Below, piece by piece: positions 24,621 through 37,045 of a stretch of 64,000 nucleotides of DNA. The DNA lies in NCBI GenBank assembly GCA_015680685.1, contig MNCI01010794.1:7737-71736 (forward strand). The letters are read 5' to 3'. The translations under genes and the position numbers were made by a program. The first letter of the stretch is position 1. Each line of letters starts with the position of its first letter. The stretch comes from Gnetum montanum. Its lineage: Eukaryota > Streptophyta > Gnetopsida > Gnetales > Gnetaceae. Under the pieces are notes generated by a model, which ran no database searches, was not told the DNA's origin, and was given only the letters and a program-made list of their open reading frames with translations.

Positions 24621-25219
24621 GATGGCTACAATTTTGCTAGTTTTGGCTATGTTTGATGTAAATATGGTTATGTGTTTCTAGTTGTAATGGTCATGGGTGG
24701 AAAGCTCATGATTTCAAGATTTCTTCTATGGTAGAATCACTAAAATTGTAGCTAAGATGGATTTTTAATGAATTTTTGATCTAGGTTGTGTTAATAAGGC
24801 TAAGTTTTGGTTATAGCACTTTACCCCATTGGAGATGGATGTTATTAACATGCTTAGAGATTTCTCTTGTTAACTTCCATATCCTTTGGGATTTCTTCAA
24901 ACGTTTTTAATGCTCTAAATTTTGTTTTGAAGGTTATAAGCAATTTTTACTATTTTTGGTAATGTTCATGCTATTGGTTATTTTCTAGACTCTAAATTTG
25001 ATTATGTGTCAATTTGATGTGCTATTTAGGCTATAATGTTTTGGCTAGGATGTATAAGGCTATAAAAGGTACTAATAAGGTTGTCATGAATTTCTTAAGC
25101 AAACCTGAATAAACACCTTAGAGCTTTCTATACGGGCTAATTTCACTCTTGACTAGGATGTTTTTACAAACTTGTTAACAAATTTCAATCGATCATGATA
25201 TATTTCCTTTTCCATGTAG

Positions 25220-28200
25220 AGTCTTTTTGAAGCCCATACTTATCATCATTGAGTCAATGGGAATTTTATGCTACATTGGCCACCCTAAGGCCAATACCCC
25301 TTTACCTAACATGACCTTAGACAAGGTCTCACTATGGTTTTGACTAGGGGCAAGGGACTCCCTTGCCTACATCCTTTAGAATTTCAGTGTGATTCTATGG
25401 TTACACTTGTCTATGGATGTGTCCAAGGTCATAGTGGAGACACTGATGCCTTAGGAATCTAGTCTAATCACTAGGTTCATCACTAATGATCCATTTCCTA
25501 AGCTAGCAGGGGAAGCAGTATACATGATTAACCTCTGATACCTCATGGAGATCTAGACTATGCCAAAGTATAGTCAGTATAATGCTGACAATACCTTGAT
25601 GGTGGCACACAGATTCCACCTATTTTTTTAGAACCTGCCTAGAACTGTGTATCGTCTACAAGGGTAAGCATGGTTGTTATTTTGTTTTTATGTTTTCTAG
25701 CTTTATTGGCTAAACTATCTTTCCTAACTTCATCAGTTTTATGAATTACTTATAGTATAAGGTTAATGATCAAGGCTTGATCACTAACGATCAAATGTTG
25801 GTAGTGGCTCAAACTACCTTAGATGAATTTACCAAGGGCTCCCAAATCAGAACTGTTGTGTATGAATAGTTAAGAAGGGAATTTGATGAATACACCAACA
25901 AATTTGACCCTATCTATAAGAAGTGTGTGGCCAATAGGATGATACACAACTGGTTGGTGGGCTTCAAGAGTACCTTGGATCATACCCTTGCAGCTGGGAC
26001 TTTTGCTCAAACCACACCCAAGAAGAAGAAGAAAGGTAAACATAAGAGCTATAATGTCTAAGGCTTTATGGTCACTAAAGTTTTAAGTGTTATATCATTT
26101 TCACTAGTTATTAAACATGGCTATGTTGATGCTGAACATTTGATTGTTGCTTTGTAGGACCTTCAACCTCTACCAATGTCACCTTATTAGTTTGAAGATG
26201 TCATGAGGATACCCTCATCCTAAAGTTTGGTGAGGTGATACCAGCATAGGAGTGGCTAAGGGGATAAGCACCTAGATACATTCAAGCAAACATTAAGCAT
26301 GTAGGTTTGCTTGATCTATTTATGATACCTATCCCTTCCATCTCTATTGTAGAGATTTTGCATGTCATTGACTCCTTCAATAGAGAGGTTGATCATTTTA
26401 GCACCATCATTTGAGGCATGTTGATTATCATAGCCATTAATGAGACCACATTTTGCAACTTGTTTAGTGTTCTTACTGATAAGGGAAAGGTTGCCACTAG
26501 AATAGTGAAGAAAGCAAGCTATCATGAAGAAGTTTTCCATGAAGAAGTGTTCTAGTGTTAATTAGTTTTCCATGGATAGCAACTTGTGAAGCTATCCATG
26601 GAAATCTTAGAGTCTTGATTACCTTCGAGGTTATGTGCTATTATGGTTTCATGTGTTAATTAGTTTTCTATGTGCTATGGTTGTAGACAAGCATTGGGAC
26701 ATGGCAACCCAAGCTATCACAAAGGAGGAAGCACAAAGACATGCAGTCACTACAATAAAGGAGGAACAAAGACATGCAGAGAAGGTGCTCTTACAAAGGC
26801 TGAAGGATTTGCCAATGTAGATATAGATGATCTAAACACCTTGTTTGGTAAGGTAGTATTAAGTATATCCCCTATCATCATCCTAGAGGAGAAAGAGGAG
26901 TAGCTAGGTATGCACATGTCTTAACACTTCTTGTTATATCCTATTATTTTGAGTTTGATTTTTGTCCTAACCATTTGATGATTGTTATGCTTATAATAGT
27001 TCCTGAGCCACTAGTTCAAGTCCTTGTCCCTAAGGTTTTTGTGAAACCATGGCTAGAGGTCCTAGATAAGATGGAGTTCATGTGTAGGATCACCAAGGAC
27101 ATCATCGACCGGTTGCAACAAGTTTCACGTGAGATAGGTAAGGAATTTGTTTTCTATGCTTTAGTCATTTTGCAATATCATAGGTTGTGTTTATGTTATG
27201 GCTATCTTAGGTTGTAAACTATGTTTATGGTTGTATTATATGTTTATGTAGTGCCCTCTTTGGAGTAGGACCCTAGTTGAGACATGGAGATTGACTCCAT
27301 GCCAAATCTTCCCTCTAATGTCTCTAGTGTACCCTTGAAGTTGTACGAGACCACTACTAATCTAGCAATGTCATGTGCAAAAAATTCATGGGAGTTGGAG
27401 AGGTCCAACAAATTCCTATGGGAATATGTTGTGGCATTGAGGGAGAAACTCAATGGTAGGAGGAAGTGATTAGAGATCTTGAGGACCACAAGGCCTTTGT
27501 AAAAGCCCAAGTGGCTAACTTGGGGAAATTGTGGACTAAAGACATCACATGGGTCCACTACTATCATACCATCTAGGACAAAGTTTCTCTCTCATAGGAG
27601 ATGGTAGAGAAGTAGATGTAGATGAACCTCATCTTCTAGAAGGTTGAGGATTAGAAATGTCACTATGATTATGTCCTAGAGTGGAGTAGGACACAAAAGG
27701 ATCACTAGTGATAGTATAAGGCTGATCGTGAGGCCTACCTAAAGTGGCTTAAGGAGGAGTCAGTTGAATAGTGCAAGAGAGAGCTATTCAATTAGGAGAT
27801 CTAGGTGGAGAGTACCTATCAGCTCTTTGAGAATATTGTCACAATGGAGAGTACTTCTTAAATTACCACTATTGCAGGTGAGACCTCTGTAGCTACTATT
27901 ACCTAAGAGCCACCTACTTGGACTGTAGTAGACATGATTAGCATTATCACTAGCATTCATCTTGGGGACATTGACTTTGCCAATATAATGGAGGACCAAA
28001 TCCTCTATTGTGTAGAGGATGATTTTCAACATCTACCCCTGAAAGTTATAGAACTAGACTCCCCAGAAGTTTTATGTATTCTATGTTATACTTTTGTTCT
28101 AAGTTAAGGTTTTGTTTAAGTTATAGTTATTGGTTGTTGGTTACTAATTGGCTATCTCTTGTTGCATTTTAGGCATCATGAGACATTGCTGGCCCCAATA

Positions 28201-28248
28201 GTGAGGGTGGGGATGACCCACCACTTCCTCCTTTGAATGCCCCTTAGC
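25220..28248 (+). pseudogene. Antisense spliced gene of element E (decayed)
   Basis: Lies on the strand opposite to E's gag-pol, between protease and RT, colinear with the gene at 53992-57895 in F. Counterparts: exon 2 from 25220 after CCATGTAG (KPILIIIESMGILCYIG, compare RPVLIVLDIVRDLCCIN in F; later YNADNTLMVAHRF, compare YHAYNTFFVAHHI); exon 3 end at 26035 before GTAAAC; exon 4 from 26158 to 26907; exon 5 at 27000-27137 (LEVLDKMEFM.., compare KEFPNKFTFM); exon 6 from 27252 (DPS.DMEIDSM, compare DPIEPIDLDTV); last exon from 28173. Introns 3, 4 and 5 keep phase 1 as in F. Much of F's exon 2/3 has no clear match. A donor-like GTAAGC at 25664 has no F counterpart. Many stops. Function unknown. 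Confidence 0.7.
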
Positions 28249-28554
28249 ATCCTCCATCTGCCTATTTCAACTTGTTGGTTTTATGTCTTTGTTTTTATGC
28301 TGATGACTATTGTTAGCCAAGACTATGTCATGGATGACTATTATTATTTTTTGACATTTTGCCACATAGTGTGGCCATGGCTATGTATGTATAAGAATTT
28401 TAAATTTAAATTTCTGGTTTCATTTTTGGCTATATGTATTGTTCTAGTGCTATAAATGTTGTAAATGGCTATGTTGACAATTTTTTTTATAAAGTTAAAT
28501 AGCTAAAGAGTGCGTTTAAAGGCTAAATGTAAACAGGATAAAAGAGACATTTAC

Positions 28555-28690
28555 TAGTTTTAGGCCATGGAGGTCACAGGTTGCATTGTGGTTACATTGC
28601 CAATTTTAGGCCATGGAAGGCCATGTTATGTGTTTTTTTTACTAGTTTAAGACCATGGTGGGCCATGTTGCAAAGAAACTCACATTTTTT
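28555..28690. repeat. GTTTAAGGCC-type repeats 3' of the antisense gene in E
   Basis: Three units: 'agttttaggccatggaggtcac', 'caattttaggccatggaaggccatg' and 'ctagtttaagaccatggtgggccatg'. They sit between the antisense gene's end and protease, the same place as the 4-unit array at 53702-53808 in F. Confidence 0.6.
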
Positions 28691-29399
28691 GGGTGATTTT
28701 TATAGTTTTAAAGTTTTTATGGATTTTTAGTTTATATCATGCTAAACAAGGAAAATAAATAAAGAAAGAAGAAATACCATAATAAATGGAAATTCAAATA
28801 AAATAAACTTCTAGGCTATATGCATAAAAAGTAGAATAAAAAATAGGCAAAAAAGGCAATAACTAGTCAACAAAGAGAAAACTTTGGCTAAATGGTTATG
28901 GTACAAATGGTTATAAAGGCCATAAGGGTGCAACATGGAAGAAGTAGAGGTACATGTTACTTGTGTAGACTTTTGCTAATCTTTGAAAGGTTAGGAAACA
29001 TATAAGGCATATTTTGCACAAGTTTATACTCACTATTCCCTTTATTGATGATGTTGGAAGGGAGTTCATCCCATGACACATTATGTTATCTATAATTGTT
29101 GTTCTTAGCTAGCTCCTCTCTTTTGGGTTGATGGACTTCATGGCTAGGAGTTTCTTCCTAAAGCTCCACTTCGGACCCTTGCTCTATGTTTGCATTATTG
29201 ACAACTAGGGGAACCACGCTATCATTGTGAATGATGATCTCAACTCCTTGATAAGGGAGATGAATATCTTGGTAGATAGGTGAAGAGATGACTCATAATT
29301 GAGCTAATCAAGGTCTTTCCATGATAAGGTTAAACCCTGGCATCTCCTCCACCACCAAGAAATTGGCAGTTGTAGGAAACTGCTCCCCTACCACAATCT
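28691..29399 (-). other. Linker between protease and antisense gene in E, no gene seen
   Basis: Non-coding, AT-rich. Corresponds to the short F interval 53480-53990. Nothing recognisable beyond the repeats listed. Confidence 0.45.
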
Positions 29400-29760
29400 C
29401 CAAGGAGATAGATCGCTTAATAGTAACCCTTGATCTATTGAAGAACTTGAGAGATATAATTTTTGTAGGCTATATTTTCTTTGTTAAGCCCAAGTTTTCA
29501 ATGTTGGTGCATGGGATGATGTTTGTTGTAGCTCCATCATCAACATGCACTCGATGCACCTTAAATTGCCTCACCCAAATTATGATAAAAAGAAGAGCCC
29601 TAGTTACTTTGCTATTTTGGGGATTGGTCTTAATTTTGCTATCACAAAACACCAATGATGTTGACTTCCCTTCACTTGATGAGGAAGGAACCATTATCGT
29701 TAGTAGGGGTGTCATTGCTAATGGGGATGGAAGTCAACATCTTGACTAACACCTCACGAT
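29400..29760 (-). pseudogene. Protease of element E (decayed)
   Basis: Minus-strand aspartic protease remnant. VHRVHVDDGATTNIIP (about 29590-29545) is the active-site region and matches VHVDDGATTNVIP in F; IIIWVRQFKVHR precedes it. Truncated by stops and frameshifts after NLGL. The plus-strand frame at 29321-29749 is the shadow. Confidence 0.75.
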
Positions 29761-29999
29761 GTGTGGTGGAAGTCATGGTTAGGTCATACAAGCTTAGAGT
29801 TATATTCTTTTTCTTGAGATACTGTTTGACCTAATCTATCACACTAAGAAAGCTTTTGTCATTGGCCATAGGCTTGTTTCCAAGGTGTGCTTCACTTTCT
29901 CCATGCACTCTAGAATGTGAACTTTAGCCTTAAGTTATTGGGATCTTTCCTCTTTCCTCTGGTTTTGGATTTTGGGATCCTCTTGTGGTTCTCTAGTTG

Positions 30000-31563
30000 A
30001 GGTAGGTTGGGCAAATGAGGTCATGGGTATAGTTGATATCAAAGTGAGCTTTAGTGGATCCACTTCCTTTTGTCACCATTGTTGTTATGATTTTTCTTAT
30101 GCTTCTTCCTTTGCTTGGTCTAAGTCTTTTAGTTGTTAGTCATTGGTAGTGAGGAAGAGGTAGTAGCATTGGTAACCACAGGAGGTTGTTGTGTGGTCAT
30201 GTGAGTTGGTTGGGCTACAACTAGTTGCATTATATCAGGCTAGGAAACCATGATGACAAAAATTTTCCTTGGAGGCATCCACAATGGTACTCTCACAATA
30301 AAAGGAAGTCTTAAGCTAGTGGAAGCTAAAGAGGCTCTTTCATCATGAGGGAGTATTTGGATCACAAATGGTTCCCTCACTGGTCTCTGATTATCATCAA
30401 TGTTAAATGTTGAAATAATATAAGGGTTGTTATTAGCATTCAATGGGTCCTTGTACACTTTCATTGACTAATTTTGCAGTTAGACTAGGTTGGAAGCATC
30501 CAAGACCAACTCTCTCATATCTATCATTTTTTGCAAGTCATCCTTTAGCACAAGGTAGAATTTTGTGTTATGACTAGGCAATTGGTGATAGTGGAAAAAG
30601 CACTCTAGTTTAAAGTACCTAAGCAATTGAGGACCGTCCTTTATTACATAAGTGGAATCTTTGGCTATTTTGTATAGATTCTCATGCTTATTTTGAGTTG
30701 CTTTAGTCATCTTCTTACATTGCATATGCCCACTATTGAACAATTGATTCAGCAACTTGGATGGCTTCAAAGGTGAGGTAGTGTACTTGCTACAGTTCTT
30801 TTGTTCAAAGTTTGGCCTAGTTGCAATCAATGTAGTGGCCTAAGAGGTTGATGGTTGATTATTGTAGTCATTAGTGGGGTCCTTGGGTGGGTTAGCCTTT
30901 GGCCCATGGTTAGTGGTCTTGGCTTCTCTAGCTACTGTTGCTATGACCATGTTGTTTTGTTTTCTCTTCTTCTTGTTCCTTTGTGTGTGTTGATTTTTGT
31001 ATGCTACATAGGTTTTGTTATGACTAGCCTCTACAACATCCTCTATATTCTTGATCTAGGAGAATGCTTGGCTATAGGACTATGGGACAAGGTAGTAAAT
31101 TTTGAACTTGATAAAGGTGTGTTTCAGCTATAGGCTCTGGTATTTCGTTTAGTAGTCTATTCCATCAATAGATGAACTTATGCATAGGTTCTATGGATCC
31201 TTACTTGACCTTCATAAGTTTGTCAACTGTGGTGTTAAGCTTCAAGTTATGCTTGAAGTGGTTAACAAATTGGGCTATCAAGTCCTCAAGAGAGGATATG
31301 GATTCTCTAGGTAAATCATGGTACTAATCAAGCACTATCGTAGTCAAGGGCATAGGGAAAATCCTCATGATAGCATGAGGCCACATCTACAATAGCAAGA
31401 ATTCATATTAGAAAGTTATCAGGTGACCATTGGGATCACCTTCTCCATTATACTTGCTACACTAAGGAATAGGGACACTAGGAGGAAGTGTCAAGGGTGG
31501 AACCACAAGATTGGAGGGATCATGCTAGTAGAAATCCAAGATCTTGAAACTTTGGGAAGTGAA
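30000..31563 (-). pseudogene. gag of element E (decayed, 5' deleted)
   Basis: Minus strand. The first visible block is ILDFY.HDPSNLVVPPLTLPP with SKYNGEGDPNGHL (31545-31410), matching IMDFYQDDLISPVVPMLSLPP and TKYNGEGDPNAHL in F. Further on is FEQKNCSKYTTSPLK (about 30815-30770) and a knuckle region near 30600 (FHYHQLPSHNTKFY, compare CDYHQLCGHNTDYC in F) in which the cysteines are lost. The gag start, leader and PBS are missing: the LTR remnant joins the middle of gag at about 31563. Confidence 0.75.
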
Positions 31564-31888
31564 ATTCAAGGTACCCTAGATGCCAAAAATGGAATTTTTA
31601 TTTGTGTATACCCCCATGAAACCTATAAAAATGTCATTTTTGGCATTCCAAAAAACATTTTTGACCTCCCCAAGCCCAAATATAGATACTTGGTAACTTT
31701 TTTCACTTGGGGAATATGGCTTTGATCACTTATGAGGCATTTTTCAGCCCCAAAAGCATGAAATACATGAGATTGCTCCTCATGGATTACAAATCTTAAC
31801 ATCTACAACAAAGTTTTAGCTCAAGTTTCATGGGGTGAAAGCTATATGATGAGAAATGATTATAACATTCAAATTTGGTGGTGTTTCA
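31564..31888 (-). repeat. Truncated 5' LTR of element E
   Basis: On the minus strand it starts TGAAACACCACCAAATTTG at 31888 and matches the E 3' LTR for about 290 bp (14970-15230), then ends in gag sequence; a deletion removed the rest of the LTR and the PBS. The plus-strand frame at 31423-31725 is a shadow. Confidence 0.7.
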
Positions 31889-34800
31889 TTGTTGACACTA
31901 CTCTTGGAATTCATGACTTATCCTTGGAAATATCCAAGGAAGAAAAAGTTGGAATTATACAAAGATGGAGAGTTCCATATATTACATATAATGATAATTG
32001 GTGAAATTTCATGCAAAGAATATGAGCCATAAGATGAGAGGATACCAAAGCATGCAACAAATGTGAGGAGGAAATATGTGTGAAAAAATGCCTGCATGCA
32101 GTAGCCACACAATAGGAAGGCACCTAGTGGCTAATTACTAATGAAGAGATTCAATCAAATAAATACATGAAACTAGAAGAAAAAATTATTAGTGCGTACA
32201 TTGAAGAGACTAATAAGTTAGAACAATCAAGAGAAAAGAACTTTCACCCACGAACAAATCAAGAAGAGGAGATAGATTAGGGATTCCTGGAGATCCCATG
32301 CACTATAGAACTAGAACTATTGGAACTAAAGGACCTACTAGCCACATTGGAATATGCATTTTTAAACAAAAAATAGCTAGCAATAATCAATGCCACTTTC
32401 ATAGAGGAATAGAAAAGGAACTTGATGGAAGTGATAAAAAGATGGTCCATTATGATGAGATAATAGGAATTGATCCACGAATTTGTCAATACTAGATATA
32501 CATTGACCCTATAGTCAAACCAAGATACTAATCCCAACAAAGGCCAATCCAAAACTCAAAGAAGTAGTTAAGCAAGAATTGTAAAAATTACTAGAGGTAG
32601 GATTCATTTATCCTATTGTAGTTAGTGAATGGGTTGGTCCGTTAGTAATTGTACTAAGAAGGAGGGAAAATGGCAAGTTTGCATTGACTTCTAGATGTTG
32701 AACTTAGCTACATTCAAAGATCACTTTCCTTTGCCATTTTTTGATTAGGTCCTGGACACCATTGCAAGACATGAATATTAAAGTTTTCTAGGTGGATACA
32801 GTGGATATAATAAGATCTACATTGCACTCAAAAACTAGGAGAAGAAAATGTTTACTAGTCCATGAGGAACATTTGTCTAGAAGCAAATGCCCTTTGGTCA
32901 TTGCAATGTATTAGCCACTTTCCAAATACTGGTGCTGAACATCTTCTAGAAGTAAACTAGAAATGACATAGAAGTGTTTATGGATGAATTTTCAATGTAT
33001 GGGTTGGATTTTAAACAAGCACTAGATTAGTTCAAGCAAGTTCTAAAGAGATGTTTTGAAACCAATCTAAAGCTTAACTAGTAGAAGAGACATCTCATGG
33101 TCTAGGCAGGTATAGTGTTGGGACATAAAATCTCCTGAAAAGGTATTGAGGTAGATCCAAAAAAGATTAGTGTCATCCAAAATATCACTCAAAGGCCACA
33201 AATAGTAAAATATGTAAGATCATTTTTAGGCCACACATGATATTACAAAAGATTCATAGAAAATTTTTTAAAGATAGCCAAACCACTCATGGAACTCACA
33301 AAGGATGCATCCTTAAATGGATAGAGTCATGTGAAAAGGCATTCAAAGCTTTGAAGTAGAAACTAGTGGAGACACCAAGCCTCCAATCTTCAGATTGGTT
33401 AGGACCTTTTCATATCATGACTGATGCTTCCAACTATGTGCTTGGTGCCATATTGACACAACTAGATGATCAAAAGAGACCGTACTACATTCACTATGCT
33501 AGCAGGAGTATCATTGGAGCATAATTAAACTACACCATAATAGAAAAGGAGTTGATGATCATAGTGTATGCACCTGAAAAGTTTAGAATGTGCTTAAATA
33601 TCAAATCTATGTTTATAACAATCACACTTCCATCCAGTTTCTCATGAAAAAACTAGTGATTAGTCTCAAAGTGATAATCTTGAAAGAATTCAACATCACA
33701 ATGATCGACAAAAAGGGAACAAAAAATGTGGTAGTTGATAATCTATGAAGGTTGAAATGGGATTTAGAAAATCAAGTATAACCTTTATGAAACCAATTTC
33801 ATGATGAGGATTTATTTATCAAAATAGTATAGGCTATAAATTCAATAGGGAAACCATGGACCACAAAATATTTGACTTATCTATCAAAACAAGATCTCCC
33901 TACTAAATGGAGTAGAAAACAATGTGAGAAATTCCTTCACAAAGAAAAATAGTATATGAAAATCAAGGGTAATCTATACAAGATTTGTGTATATGGGCTT
34001 GTCTAATGATGTGTGCTAGAGTGTGATCAATAGAGAGTTTTATAGGACATCCATGTAGGTCCATGTGGTGGCCACTACGCAAGATGCAGAATGACATTCA
34101 GGCTGATGATGGTAGGCTACTTTTGACCTACCTTGTTCAGAGGTGTCCACACTTTTGCACAATCTTGTGAATGATGCCAAAGATATGGAGGAGTTATAGT
34201 CGGATACAAAGGACCACAACACTTGATATAGGCACTAGAACCTTTTGACATATGGGAAATTGATTTCATGGGATCCATATGTCAAATGGAAAAGGATACA
34301 TAATTGTGACTATGGATTATTGTACAAATTGGATGGAGGCAGTAGTAGTAAAAGGTTATACAACAAAGACAACTATCAAATTTTTCCAACAATATGTGAT
34401 GAACAGATTTGGAGTACCAAGGATGCTTATATTAGACAATAGGACTCACTTCATTGTTGCTACATTCAAAAAGCTCAGGCAACAACTTGGGGTGAACCAT
34501 AAGCTAACAACACCATATCATCCCCAAGGAAATGATCAAGCCAAAGTGACTAACTGTGGAATTACTAGAATGGTTAGTAGGTTTAGGAGGGATTGGAGTA
34601 CTAAATTGAATGATGCTCTATGGGCCTATAGGACATCCTAGAAACTACCTATAGGGCACTCACCTTATGAGTTAGTTTATGAAAATTTGCTAATGCTCCC
34701 AATCTAGGCAGAGCTTCATACTCTAGCTACTTCTAGTGAACTTAACCTTGACTTGAGCTTAGCCCAACAAGAACGTCTCATGAACTTGAATATTTTAGAT

Positions 34801-35061
34801 GAGAATAGGCTTGTAGCACTCATGAGTAATCAAGTTCATAAGCATTACTCCAAACTTAGGCATGAAACATGGATAAGGCATGTAACCATACAACTGGGTG
34901 ATAAGGTCCTTCACTATAATCCTAATCATCTACTTCAAAAAGCTAAATTTCAAATACTTTGGGAGGGACAATACATTATTCAAGCCACTTATCCATCTAG
35001 TTCCTTACATATCTATCACCCATCCTATCCACATAAACCCATCCTTGTCAATATACAATAG
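31889..35061 (+). pseudogene. RT, RNase H and integrase of element D (decayed)
   Basis: Continuation of D's pol after the nested E. RT is at about 32560-33300: EVGFIYP, then KQMPFGHCNVLATFQ, then VFMDEFSMYG, where the catalytic F/Y-x-DD has become MDE. RNase H is at about 33390-33780 (FHIMTDASNYVLGAILTQ). Integrase is at about 33880-35061: zinc-finger block with GPCGGHYA, core with MDYCTNWMEAVVVKG, LILDNRTHF, and TTPYHPQGNDQAKVTN in which the catalytic Glu (QAE) is replaced. The C-terminal region ends HPILVNIQ then TAG. No second RNase H is seen, unlike E and F. Stops are mostly TAG/TGA. Confidence 0.85.
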
Positions 35062-35149
35062 GTCAAACTCTACCATAAATATTCCATGAAATCTACCCAG
35101 CCTATCCAACAATCCTCTACATGTTCAATCCTTTGTTTAACCAATCCTA

Positions 35150-36330
35150 ATGATAGTCGTGGGGGTGTTGATATGACACTATAGGTACTTATTGAATTTT
35201 TTATTTTCTTTTAATTTTTTACATTCTTTGATATTTTTTCATTTTTAAATACTTTTTCATTTGTTTTAAATTTTTGGTATTCTTCCACATTTTTCAATCC
35301 TTTAATAATTTTTCATTCTTTGACACTTTTCATTCTTTACACCTTTTTCTAATTACTACTATCTTTTTCACACTTTGTTTTCATTTCTTTTGTAAATATT
35401 TTTTATTGATAATAAAACACATTGTGAATAAGGTAAGATGTAGTCCAATAAAGTGGAAATTTCTCTATGTTATCAAGGCATGAGGGACTGATTATTTGAA
35501 CAATGAGCCCACACCATCCATCCATCCATTCCATCAATAAGAAGTTCTCACCATGGCTATAATGATTTTACATTCCATCATATAACTAAGAATAAACTTG
35601 TGATCATTATGCCTAAATTGAAAAGTGAAGAACCAAGTGGGAATGTAAAGAGTGTGACATCAAGAGGATTTGTGGGCTCTCTTGGATTAATTCTATGAGT
35701 TCTATCTTGTTGTTTGGGTTGTATTATATTCTTGTAGCTGTAACAAAAAATGGGAGTAAGAGTAAATAAGTGCTAACTTACCATGTCACTAGAAAGACAT
35801 GTTACCCATGCTTGAAGGTAGGTAGCTTAGAAATATAAAAAATAAATAAGTGCAATGAATAAACTCCTCCCTTGGACTCTATGCCAAGTGACAATACTCC
35901 TTGCAATAGTGGTAGTTTTATAGTTGTAATTCCAAGAGATGAGACAATGCGATGTCATTGAAATATGGTTTAAAATTGGTTTGAATCTTGGATAGCAAGG
36001 GTAATGATTATTTTAATCACTAATAAAACACAAGAATTCATTATGCCTATGGTAAGATACCTCATGTTCCCATTTTTGAAATCCCTTCTAAACCCATTTC
36101 ATCTCAGTATATGAATAGTCATAACTTGTGGTTTTGTGTAACAGTGTAATTTCCTAATTTGGTGATAATAACATGTATGTTTTTGCTAAACAAGTATGCA
36201 TTACATTCAACTTGTTAAGTGCCTAAGGACACTTTTAGATGTGTTGATATAAGGGCATTAAGGGTTGAAGCCTACTTTGGGGAGGATCCACTTGTATAAC
36301 TATTGTATCTTATACTTGTCTAGCAATTCC
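35150..36330 (+). repeat. Spacer between integrase and extra ORF, element D
   Basis: Begins with a PPT-like AGTCGTGGGGGTG just after pol and runs through AT-rich non-coding DNA to the block TTTGGGGAGGATCCACTTG at 36278-36296, shared with element C (7380-8613, opposite strand). The small frame at 35274-35483 is an AT-rich accident. Confidence 0.65.
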
Positions 36331-37045
36331 ACATAATCTTAACTTTTCAAGATCAATAAATGTTAGTAAAAACTTCCCTTTACATCACATAACTCCATTT
36401 TATAACATGAAATCATTACCCTTCTCATCTATCTTATCAACACTTCATGAACTTTCATAGTTCGAGATTCCATCTTTATGAACTTTCAATGACAAATTCT
36501 TGAAAAATATGCATCTTTCATATCCTAAGATCCATTGAACATGTCTTATTCCTTCCAAACATTCCCAAGAGCTCATTTTTATTCATCACAAATCTAAAGA
36601 AAATTGAAAATTTTTAAAGGCTAGAGAGATTTTTCCATTTTTCTTTGAGGATTTGAGCTTTGACCTCCTAGCTTCCCCAAGCCATAGCTTGCACATTATC
36701 ACTCTGATTTTTGTAATTTTCAAATCTATTTGATCTCAAAGTGCTCATCTTAGTCATNGGGGGGGGGGGGGGGGATGTAAGTATGAAAAAAAATTTGAAG
36801 ATTTTTAATAAAAATCAATCACATTAATGTTGAAATTACTTTAATGAGCCATACACAAGAACAAAATGGATAACTGTGAAGGGTTATAAGGAAATTAATG
36901 CCTATGAAGTTTCTTTTTGATAATTTTTCTAACTTTGTAATCATGATGAGCTAAGAATTGATCTAATAAAGGATATGAGAAAGGAAAAATGCTATCTAAA
37001 TCAATGTAAACATTCTAATAATTCTCAAATCCCTAATGATTGCAA
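36331..37045 (+). other. Leader of D extra ORF, with G homopolymer
   Basis: Equivalent to 42590-43097 in G. It carries CTTAGTCAT, an N at 36758, then a run of about 16 G (36759-36774), the counterpart of CTTAGTCATGGGGGAG at 42818; the long G run next to an N is probably a sequencing or assembly error. No gene. Confidence 0.45.

Larger units (their letters stand above)
14367..31888 (-). mobile_element. Tat-like LTR retrotransposon E, nested in D
   Basis: A 17.5-kb minus-strand insertion. Order on the minus strand: truncated 5' LTR (31888-31564), gag, protease, an antisense gene (on plus), periodic repeat arrays, RT, RNase H, second RNase H, integrase, short repeats, PPT, 3' LTR (15230-14367). 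The LTR start TGAAACACC and PPT AACAAAGAGGGGCCA match element F. It is heavily mutated, so much older than F. Confidence 0.85.
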
